15,696 bases of DNA from Holophagales bacterium (GTDB lineage: Bacteria; Acidobacteriota; Holophagae; Holophagales; Holophagaceae): the NCBI GenBank assembly GCA_031281385.1, contig JAITFL010000150.1, positions 1-15,696 of the forward strand, read 5' to 3'. The translations under genes and the position numbers were made by a program. Below are positions 6,438 through 11,612 of the stretch, in pieces (position 1 is the stretch's first letter; every line of letters begins with the position of its first letter). Under the pieces are notes generated by a model. It did no database searches. It was given only the letters and a program-made list of their open reading frames with translations, and was not told the origin of the DNA.

Positions 6438-6911
6438 ATGAACAATAGGTGGCCGCAGCAAGAAGTTTTTGCCGAGAGGGTCAAGGAGTTTTGCAGGAAG
6501 AACGGGCATCTGACGCAGAGGGGGGCCGTCAAGATGGCTGTCGTGGCCGATATGTTTGGCCTCCACGTGGACACCCTGCGCCAGCTATTGCAGGACACGA
6601 CCAGAAAGCGGCCCTACATAGACACCCTGATCCAGATTTCGAGCGTCATAGGCTGCTCTGTCACCGAGTTCCTTGACGCGCCCAGCGACCCGCCGCCCGG
6701 TATGTCGGTTGAAAAATGGTCTGGGCTGACCGACCGCGAGAGGATGCTGGCCTCCTCGTTTCTGTCCGCCATCGCATCGGATGATTTGTCCATCGAAGAG
6801 AAAGAGGAACTGCACGGGGTCTTCCAAGAGGGCAGGGAGAGACTGATGCGGCTGAAGAAGATGTGGGCCGCGCCGTCTGCCAAAGGGGGGCTAGGAGCCG
6901 AAAAGGTCTGA
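6438..6911 (+). CDS. XRE-like helix-turn-helix regulator, 157 aa
   Basis: From ATG 6438 the product begins MNNRWPQQEVFAERVKEFC. A helical region (about residues 10-80) follows, with 'VVADMFGLHVDTLRQLL' and 'RPYIDTLIQISSVIGCSVTEFL', which fits a Cro/C1-type DNA-binding domain. After the PPPGMS linker comes an acidic helical C-terminus (about 95-145), possibly for dimerisation. An upstream TTG start at 6324 is possible, but the added residues look non-coding and cover the likely regulatory strip, so 6438 is preferred. The ribosome site is weak. The gene is divergent from the barrel gene and convergent with yafQ, overlapping its end by 21 bases. It may repress the element or the divergent operon; the target is unknown. 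Confidence 0.75.
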   Translation: MNNRWPQQEVFAERVKEFCRKNGHLTQRGAVKMAVVADMFGLHVDTLRQLLQDTTRKRPYIDTLIQISSVIGCSVTEFLDAPSDPPPGMSVEKWSGLTDRERMLASSFLSAIASDDLSIEEKEELHGVFQEGRERLMRLKKMWAAPSAKGGLGAEKV

Positions 6912-7169
6912 ATGGGTGCCTGTGGCGGTCGCCAAGAGCAGAAGTTCATCCTTGATTATTCGATACACCAGCAGCCAGTCCGATTCTATGTGGCACTCCC
7001 GAAAGCCCTGCAAGGGGCCTCTCAGCGGATGGTCTTTGTATTTAGGGGGCAGTGGCTTGCCGGAAATGAGCAGCCCAAGCACCTCTTTCAGCTTGGACAT
7101 ATCCTGGCCCCGCTTTTCCATGCGCTTGGCGTCGCGCTTCATTTTTTGGGTGAGAACCAGATTCAGCAT
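6891..7169 (-). CDS. yafQ: YafQ-type mRNA interferase toxin
   Basis: This 92-residue RelE/ParE-superfamily protein ends with the YafQ signature GFRECHIESDWLLVYRI ... TGTHSDLF. Residues aligned with the E. coli YafQ active site are present: H47, H60, D64, W65, H86 and F90. YafQ cleaves mRNA on the ribosome, and DinJ binds and neutralises it. The usual arginine just before the TGTH motif is replaced (ATATGTH). ATG 7169 shares its A with the TGA stop of dinJ (TGATG), so translation is coupled to the antitoxin. Its 3' end overlaps the convergent XRE gene by 21 bases. Complete and probably active. Confidence 0.93.
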   Translation of the reverse strand: MLNLVLTQKMKRDAKRMEKRGQDMSKLKEVLGLLISGKPLPPKYKDHPLRGPLQGFRECHIESDWLLVYRIIKDELLLLATATGTHSDLFGS

Positions 7170-7432
7170 CAGTCGGCCAGCATCGCGTCCATAGCCTCGT
7201 CAACTGTGTCGAAGGGGCCTATGAGGTTCCTGCGGCTCCGTGCGTCTTCTATGGCCTCCAGCAAGTCGCCTTTGGGTGCGCGGTGCCTCACGGCAAAGGG
7301 CAGCCCGTCATGCTCTATCGCGGCGGCTAGGAACATCCTGACGGCTGTTGAAGTGTCCAGCCCCAGCCCGCTGAAAAGCGAGTCTGCGGCGTTCTTGGTG
7401 CTGTCGTCAACTCGCACTTGAATCGTGGCCAT
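7169..7432 (-). CDS. dinJ: DinJ/RelB-family antitoxin
   Basis: This 87-residue protein begins MATIQVRVDDSTKNAADSLF and contains LGLDTSTAVRMFLAAAIEH, the ribbon-helix-helix dimer that binds DNA. Its C-terminal half (about 55-87) includes PFDTVDEAMDAML, which would wrap the YafQ toxin. AGGAGG precedes ATG 7432 with a five-base spacer. It lies first in a dinJ-yafQ operon with a promoter and a perfect inverted repeat upstream, consistent with self-repression. It is the same length as the broken antitoxin at 1630-1892 would be if repaired, but the sequences differ substantially, so that one is not a recent copy. Confidence 0.93.
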   Translation of the reverse strand: MATIQVRVDDSTKNAADSLFSGLGLDTSTAVRMFLAAAIEHDGLPFAVRHRAPKGDLLEAIEDARSRRNLIGPFDTVDEAMDAMLAD

Positions 7433-7454
7433 TGAGTCCTCCTGCGGCAGGGAA

Positions 7455-7477
7455 GCATGTTTACTGACAAAACATGC
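7455..7477. promoter_or_regulatory. Inverted-repeat operator of dinJ-yafQ
   Basis: Perfect inverted repeat GCATGTTT-N7-AAACATGC. It lies just downstream of the -10 box, over the predicted transcription start, and 23 bases ahead of the dinJ ATG. This is the expected site for DinJ ribbon-helix-helix binding. Confidence 0.75.
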
Positions 7478-7479
7478 CC

Positions 7480-7508
7480 ATTGTAATACAAATCATTTCA
7501 TTTGTCAT
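7480..7508 (-). promoter_or_regulatory. Sigma-70 promoter of dinJ-yafQ
   Basis: Minus strand ATGACA (7508-7503) and TACAAT (7485-7480) with an ideal 17-bp spacer. Each box differs from consensus at one position. The adjoining operator would block it. Confidence 0.75.
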
Positions 7509-7585
7509 TTTACCAAAGGGGCTGAGTTTAGTGGGATCAAGCCAAAGGGTTCGATTTCAAATCGCGCCCTTGGAGGGGAACGGCC

Positions 7586-7807
7586 TCATTCGGCGATCAG
7601 GCCGTACTTGTCGTCTAAATAGTAAATGCCGTGAAAAGGGTTGAATATGGCTCTGTAGCGTCTGCCCTTGCATTCGGCGATGACGCTGTTGTTGTTCCTG
7701 TGTTCGATGATGGTCACGGTGTCGGTGTTGTCTAGGTCTGGGTGGTTGGGGCCTCGGTTTGTGCTGAGGGAGTGGATCACGGCTGTTGCGTCAAATGGTT
7801 GTGTCAT
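7586..7807 (-). CDS. Small protein of unknown function, 73 aa
   Basis: The 73-residue product starts MTQPFDATAVIHSL. An Asn/Asp-rich loop is followed by a beta-rich second half ending 'YRAIFNPFHGIYYLDDKYGLIAE'. No family is assigned with confidence. AGGA lies about seven bases before ATG 7807, which supports the start. It is the last gene of the minus-strand run that starts at the promoter near 9059-9085, 42 bases after the 26-aa peptide gene. Soluble and acidic overall, with no membrane segment. Confidence 0.65.
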   Translation of the reverse strand: MTQPFDATAVIHSLSTNRGPNHPDLDNTDTVTIIEHRNNNSVIAECKGRRYRAIFNPFHGIYYLDDKYGLIAE

Positions 7808-7849
7808 GGTTTATTCCTGTATATATGGGTTGATGGTAGTGTGCTATTC

Positions 7850-7930
7850 GTCATCGTTGCCGCGATAAAGTGCCATGATTTCCAATATCGCTGGCAGGAC
7901 GATAAGCAGTGTTCGGAGTACTAGGCCCAT
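7850..7930 (-). CDS. 26-aa hydrophobic peptide with perfect Shine-Dalgarno
   Basis: ATG 7930 is preceded by AAAGGAGGTGA (7946-7936), which is complementary over eleven bases to the 3' end of typical 16S rRNA, with a five-base spacer. The product is MGLVLRTLLIVLPAILEIMA followed by LYRGQR. It is a single hydrophobic helix (about 2-21, interrupted by R6 and E17) with a short basic tail. The ribosome site is the strongest in the window. Size and shape resemble type I toxin peptides or small membrane regulators, but no family is recognised. A terminator lies 33 bases upstream (7964-7986), so how it is transcribed is unclear. Confidence 0.6.
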
Positions 7931-7963
7931 GTTGTTCACCTCCTTTCGGGGTAGAGTCGGCAC

Positions 7964-7986
7964 AAAAAAAGCCGCCCGTCGGCGGC
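7964..7986 (-). terminator. Rho-independent terminator, minus strand
   Basis: Minus strand stem GCCGCC-GACG-GGCGGC (7986-7971) followed by seven T residues (7970-7964). It follows the stop of the 156-aa gene by 24 bases. Confidence 0.85.
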
Positions 7987-8010
7987 CTGTTGCTGGTTAT
8001 TTGATTTTTG

Positions 8011-8481
8011 CTAACTGTACCGTTCCAGAGGGCGGCATGGTATACCGTTTAGCGGGCAGCGGGTGACGTTAAACTTGCTCCATTCCGATTTGCCGTCTGG
8101 CAGAAATTCATGGGGCTTGGGCGGAAACTCTCTTCGTACTATCGCCGCCGCTTCGGGGCTGACCATAGAATCAATAAGAGTTCCAGCGGTATAGGCTTGG
8201 GCGTATTCTCTGAAGTCGGGGTGAGAGTCTGGCTTGTCCGGCCTGTTGTACCCCTCCAGCGACCTTTCAAAGTGCATGAACATTACTAGTTTCACGGCTT
8301 CCGCCTCGATTTCGGGCAGATTTTTATTTTCTAGCATCCTAATGAGACTATGCCCCAAGTCTTTGACATATTCCCTTGCCCTGCGCGGCGTTGCTTGGGA
8401 ATACACAATTTTGAAAGGTGCGCCGTCCTCAACGACTGGATAGCAAACAGCCACACAAGGCGTGCCAGGTGAATTGAACAT
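8011..8481 (-). CDS. Unrecognised soluble protein, 156 aa
   Basis: From ATG 8481, with AAAGGAGGA about six bases upstream, the product is 156 residues. A longer start at 8526 lacks such a site and begins in an unlikely stretch. The N-terminus (MFNSPGTPCVAVCYPVV) looks like paired strands. Residues about 30-75 are helical (RRAREYVKDLGHSLIRML, EIEAEAVKLVMFMHFE). The C-terminus is loop-rich with two cysteines (RCPLNGIPC). No domain is recognised. It sits 51 bases downstream of the repeat-protein gene on the same predicted transcript and is followed by a strong terminator, so the two probably form a pair. Confidence 0.7.
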   Translation of the reverse strand: MFNSPGTPCVAVCYPVVEDGAPFKIVYSQATPRRAREYVKDLGHSLIRMLENKNLPEIEAEAVKLVMFMHFERSLEGYNRPDKPDSHPDFREYAQAYTAGTLIDSMVSPEAAAIVRREFPPKPHEFLPDGKSEWSKFNVTRCPLNGIPCRPLERYS

Positions 8482-8532
8482 TTTAATTTCCTCCTTTGTC
8501 AGTAGCCCATGCACATGATTTCGCATGGATCG

Positions 8533-9036
8533 TCAGTATTGCGGGATCAAGGCCCGGTTCCTTATGAACCACCCAAGGCCCGCTTGTTTTTCAAAAAGGT
8601 TATCAAGGTATCCATCTAGGATCGTAGAAATTCGCCTAAATGGAGTGGGCGATGCCGCCCTTTTTGGAGGTCTCTTGGACGCTCCTTTTACAAAATCAAA
8701 ATTTTCTAAATAGCCATCTAAGATCATACGGATGCGCTTAAATGGGGCGGGTTTCGCCATCTGTTCTGAATGTTGCTTGATGCCTCCTGTTTCTTCCTGA
8801 ATTTTGTTGGTTAGGTAATCATCTAGGATCATCTGCCTCCTAGACGGGGCTGGCTGTGCCGCTCTCTTTGGGCCTCCTTCCCTGCGGCTGAACACCAGCG
8901 ACGGTTTTGTGGCTGACCTGCCAAGCACTTGCTTAAGCCCTGCGGCGAATTTTGGCGGGGAGAGAGGCAAGATAGCCTTTGGCCTCCTCCTCGTTTTCTC
9001 GCTCGCCAGTTTCTCAAAATATCGGTCAAGCAGCAT
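8533..9036 (-). CDS. Basic protein with repeated PxPFxR-ILDxYLxN motif, 167 aa
   Basis: From ATG 9036 (GGAGG seven bases upstream; an alternative start ten codons earlier lacks a site) the product is 167 residues and strongly basic. Three copies of a roughly 19-residue motif occur at 59-77, 94-112 and 127-146: A-x-P-[AT]-P-[FS]-[KR]-R-x-x-x-I-L-D-[DG]-Y-L-x-N. Copies start 33-35 residues apart, with PKRAA before two of them. The N-terminus itself (MLLDRYFEKL) looks like a fourth, partial copy. Linkers are Lys/Arg/Pro-rich and probably disordered. Each motif could be a short helix that docks on a partner, which would make this a multivalent adaptor (inference). The gene is first after a good promoter. 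No known family is recognised. Confidence 0.75.
   Translation of the reverse strand: MLLDRYFEKLASEKTRRRPKAILPLSPPKFAAGLKQVLGRSATKPSLVFSRREGGPKRAAQPAPSRRQMILDDYLTNKIQEETGGIKQHSEQMAKPAPFKRIRMILDGYLENFDFVKGASKRPPKRAASPTPFRRISTILDGYLDNLFEKQAGLGWFIRNRALIPQY
8599..8862 (-). repeat. Three DNA repeats encoding the ILDxYL motif
   Basis: The motif copies lie at about 8599-8658, 8701-8757 and 8806-8862. On the plus strand each shows the related string 'CATCTA[GA]GATC[AG]T', visible around 8611, 8716 and 8819. Spacing is about 103 bp, so the gene seems to have grown by internal duplication. Confidence 0.65.
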
Positions 9037-9058
9037 GGGTCGTCCTCCAATATTCAAG

Positions 9059-9085
9059 ATTATCAAGGCTTTTTTATTTTGTCAA
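9059..9085 (-). promoter_or_regulatory. Sigma-70-like promoter for the four-gene cassette
   Basis: Minus strand consensus TTGACA (9085-9080) and GATAAT (9064-9059) are 15 bp apart, in an AT-rich strip. The spacer is short but acceptable. A start near 9052 leaves a leader of about 15 bases before the Shine-Dalgarno and ATG 9036. Confidence 0.6.
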
Positions 9086-9134
9086 GATTTTAAGTGGAAT
9101 TTTTTGACCTTTATTTTTTTCATAGAAGTATATC

Positions 9135-9184
9135 TACGGACAATGCTGGATACTGATGGACATATACGGACACAGAGGGACGTT
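9135..9184. repeat. Five 10-bp phased iterations of nnnGGACA
   Basis: Successive 10-base blocks read TACGGACAAT, GCTGGATACT, GATGGACATA, TACGGACACA and GAGGGACGTT, starting at 9135, 9145, 9155, 9165 and 9175. GGA is invariant at the same position in each and most continue with CA. The period equals about one DNA turn. The block lies 50 bases upstream of the -35 box at 9080-9085 and just beyond the end of the ArdC reading frame. Confidence 0.6.
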
Positions 9185-9203
9185 TAAGGGCTGGCTGCGA
9201 CCG

Positions 9204-9359
9204 TCAGGCGCACTCGCCAACTGGCGGCTCAGATTCGGCTGGCTCGGCATCATCGCTGGCACCGATACCAAGAATGTGGTCTGCGGCCTTCTGCGCTTTT
9301 CCCCCAGCCGTCACAAACAGCTTGGGATCGTCCTTTAGTGCCTCTGACCAGAAGGCTAG
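9204..9359 (-). pseudogene. C-terminal part of ArdC cut off by an amber codon
   Basis: Directly after TAG 9362-9360 the same frame stays open for 51 codons to TGA 9206-9204. It reads LAFWSEALKDDPKLFVTAGG followed by KAQKAADHILG. This matches the usual end of ArdC-type proteins, where the segment follows '...ENQAAY'. The amber therefore most likely replaced a tyrosine codon. The tail ends in a Glu/Pro-rich stretch. Confidence 0.75.
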
Positions 9360-10160
9360 CTACGCGGCTTGGTTCTCGATGACTGGCCGTGAAATCCCCG
9401 CCTTGGCGCAGAGGAACGCCGAACACATTTCGGCGATCAGCTCTTCGCGGGCGTAGTCTGGGTGGCCCCTGCTGAAGCCAAACTCTCGGCTCAGTCGGGT
9501 CTTGTGGCCCGTGCTGTGGGCCATTTCATGGAATAGGGTGGAAAAGTATTCTTCCCCGCCGTCAAAAGCTGACTTGGGCGGGATCGTGATCTGATCGAGG
9601 CTTGGACTGTATGAGGCCCTGTTGCCATGTGGGTGGAGGCGGGGCGGATTTGGGTAGCCATCCCAGATTTTTTCGGCTGCATCTATCGGATCGAAGCTGG
9701 GGGTGGGCTGGGGCTTTTCAGCGAAACGATCTGGGAGGCTCAGGCCCTCGCATTGTGACACGTTGAACACAGTGAAGTAGCGCAGAAAGGGGATCATCTT
9801 TGGCTTGTCATCGGGCGGCTGCTCGGTGTCCTCGGTCTTGGCCTCCAGCATCTTCCAATAGATGACGGGCCATCCTTTTTCGCCGCGCTTGACATTGCCG
9901 CCTAGCTCCGTGGCCTGTCGGTAGGTCAGGTAAATGGGCCTCTCGTAGCCGAGGGAATCAAGCAGGAAGTAGTTGGCACCTCTGTACGGTGTGCCTCGGA
10001 CATTGATCGGGCCATCGCCAATGACTTGCCTCCAAGGTCGGTGCCAAGGTACGGTGCCTTGTTCGAGCAGTTTCAGTATTTGGTCGGTGACGATCTGGTA
10101 AACACCCCCATTAGGCTGCGGAGGGTTGAATTTTTTGGATTGATGTCTAGTGATGGTCAT
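9360..10160 (-). CDS. ardC: ArdC-like antirestriction zinc protease, truncated by amber codon
   Basis: From ATG 10160 (GGAGA upstream; an earlier in-frame start at 10223 adds unlikely residues) 266 codons are read before TAG. Residues about 15-140 form the ArdC N-terminal domain, with 'VYQIVTDQILKLLEQGTVPWHRPW', split here by a window of conserved 'RGTPYRGAN' and 'RPIYLTYRQATELGG'. Residues about 200-266 hold the zincin motif H211-E-M-A-H215 and a following acidic helix (E240/E244) likely to give the third zinc ligand. ArdC proteins of plasmids and ICEs bind DNA and protect incoming DNA from restriction. The conserved C-terminal 51 residues lie after the stop. The catalytic core is complete, so partial function is possible. 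Confidence 0.85.
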   Translation of the reverse strand: MTITRHQSKKFNPPQPNGGVYQIVTDQILKLLEQGTVPWHRPWRQVIGDGPINVRGTPYRGANYFLLDSLGYERPIYLTYRQATELGGNVKRGEKGWPVIYWKMLEAKTEDTEQPPDDKPKMIPFLRYFTVFNVSQCEGLSLPDRFAEKPQPTPSFDPIDAAEKIWDGYPNPPRLHPHGNRASYSPSLDQITIPPKSAFDGGEEYFSTLFHEMAHSTGHKTRLSREFGFSRGHPDYAREELIAEMCSAFLCAKAGISRPVIENQAA

Positions 10161-10179
10161 GGTATAATTTCTCCGATTA

Positions 10180-10193
10180 GGAAATTGGAAAAT
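10180..10193. repeat. 14-bp repeat GGAAATTGGAAAAT, copy 1
   Basis: An exact second copy lies at 15384-15397 in the same orientation. The pair brackets the integrase, primase and 235-aa gene. AT-rich, so chance or a shared upstream element are both possible. Confidence 0.4.
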
Positions 10194-10206
10194 TGAAATA
10201 ATAAAT

Positions 10207-10232
10207 GGGGGAGGCAGTTGCACACCTCCCCC
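10207..10232 (-). terminator. Hairpin terminator after the integrase gene
   Basis: Perfect 8-bp inverted repeat GGGGGAGG/CCTCCCCC with a 10-base loop. On the minus strand it is followed by a T-rich stretch (ATTTATTATTTCAATTTT). It lies 51 bases past the integrase stop and ahead of the ArdC start. The T-run is broken, so it may be leaky. Confidence 0.6.
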
Positions 10233-10283
10233 TAGCCATTAGTGGCGGGCTATATAAATTGCTTGCTTTGCTGTTTTTTTCAG

Positions 10284-11504
10284 CTAGTCTTGGCTTTCGC
10301 CCTCTTCCGGCTCGTCCAATCCAAATGCTTTGACGAGCGGCCTAGATGCTATTGCAACGGCCTCGGTGACTTTGCTGCTTCTGACATTTAGGTAGTGGCG
10401 CACTGTCGTTTTTGAACTTTTGTGGCCCAATACTTTGCTGGTGGTTTGGATGTCAATGCCTTGGTAATGGGCCTCCGCAGCAAGGACAGCGCGGAAATCG
10501 TGCTGGGTCAAATCCTTCACGCCAGCTAATCTTCGCACTAGGGCCCAAGTTTTGTGTAGACTGTCTCTTGCCAACGCAGTTTCGGGATTTCTACTGGGGA
10601 ACACCCATTGGCTTCCTTTGTGCCGAGGCAAGTCCCTGATTATCTTCACCGCCGCTGGTGGCAATTCTAAGCGTTTGCTGCCGGCATCTTTGGATGTTTT
10701 GTGCTTCCGAAGCAGCGCAAAGCCTTCATCCAGATATAGGTCTTGGTCATATCGAAGGCTCAGGACTTCGGAGACGCGCCCAGCGCACAGGGCGACCACC
10801 TTCACTGCTGCAAGCGCCCAAGGACTGCAACGCCCTTCCAGTTGCTTTAGTGCTGCGCCGATGGCCTCAAGCTCGTTTGGATGGACATCTCTCTTCCGGG
10901 GGGTCTCTGGCTTCCGCTTGACGTAGCGGCACGGATTGGTGCCTTGGGGTCTCCAGCCCCAAATCTCTGTCTGGGTGCAGATCGAAGACAAAGTTCCAAG
11001 TGCCCGGTTCATCTGGGTCTTGAAAGTTGTCACACTTGAATGCCAGCTTGCCACAGCGTTCCTGTCCAAGTCCTTGATGAGGATTTTGCCAAGGTTGGGA
11101 ACTATGTACTTGCGGATGACAACCCTGTAGCTGTCAATAGACTGTGGTTCCAAGTTGGCCGGGGCATACTCCGCCATGAAGCGGTTACAGGCATCGGCCA
11201 CGGTGTAGCCGACTGGTGCCACCTTCCTCAGTTCTTCCGCTGGGTCAATGCCCTTAGCCACCATCGCTAGATATTCTCTGGCCCGTCCACGCGCTTCAAA
11301 TAGTTTCAGGTTTTCAAAGTCGTCAATTTTGAGCCAACGCTCTTTGGCATTGGCATTTGATGACCGCATCCAATAGCGCAAATACCAAGCCTTTGAGCCT
11401 GCCGAGTTGAATCGTAGATAAAGCCCCTTTTGCCTTGGGTCGGGGATGGGCTTCCTGTTCCCACTGAATTCGATTGATTCGAGACCCTTTTGGTTGAATT
11501 GCAT
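10284..11504 (-). CDS. Tyrosine recombinase / integrase, 406 aa
   Basis: From ATG 11504 (GAGG five bases upstream) the product is 406 residues. An upstream in-frame ATG at 11570 has no ribosome site and adds an unlikely Cys-rich segment. Residues about 8-95 are the arm-binding DUF4102-like domain ('PRQKGLYLRF', 'KAWYLRYW'). Residues about 100-200 are the SAM-like core-binding domain. Residues about 205-385 are the catalytic domain, with R243 (CAGRVSE), a lysine in HKTSKD (269/272), H335-x-x-R338 (QHDFR), H361 (LGHKS) and nucleophile Y371 (RHYLN). All catalytic residues are present, so it should be active. It most resembles integrases of P4-like islands and ICEs. It is followed by a hairpin and then ardC, and preceded by the primase gene. 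Confidence 0.95.
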   Translation of the reverse strand: MQFNQKGLESIEFSGNRKPIPDPRQKGLYLRFNSAGSKAWYLRYWMRSSNANAKERWLKIDDFENLKLFEARGRAREYLAMVAKGIDPAEELRKVAPVGYTVADACNRFMAEYAPANLEPQSIDSYRVVIRKYIVPNLGKILIKDLDRNAVASWHSSVTTFKTQMNRALGTLSSICTQTEIWGWRPQGTNPCRYVKRKPETPRKRDVHPNELEAIGAALKQLEGRCSPWALAAVKVVALCAGRVSEVLSLRYDQDLYLDEGFALLRKHKTSKDAGSKRLELPPAAVKIIRDLPRHKGSQWVFPSRNPETALARDSLHKTWALVRRLAGVKDLTQHDFRAVLAAEAHYQGIDIQTTSKVLGHKSSKTTVRHYLNVRSSKVTEAVAIASRPLVKAFGLDEPEEGESQD

Positions 11505-11612
11505 ACTTCCCTCGCACGGACAACAAAACCATTTCTGGTTTTCTAATTTCGCAATTTTCAAAGGCCCCATGCGGGTTGTGCGGCAGAGGGTCTATGAGCC
11601 GATTATCTTTTT

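Noticed and set aside
8599..8862. CRISPR-like repeats.
   Set aside because: The units are diverged, coding and lie within one open frame; no array or cas gene is present.
9360..9362. TAG read as an amino acid (alternative code) because two genes continue in frame after TAG.
   Set aside because: TAG also ends the barrel protein exactly at its terminal Phe, YafQ right after its conserved HSDLF end, and the 156-aa gene just before a terminator. Standard code with one nonsense mutation is simpler.
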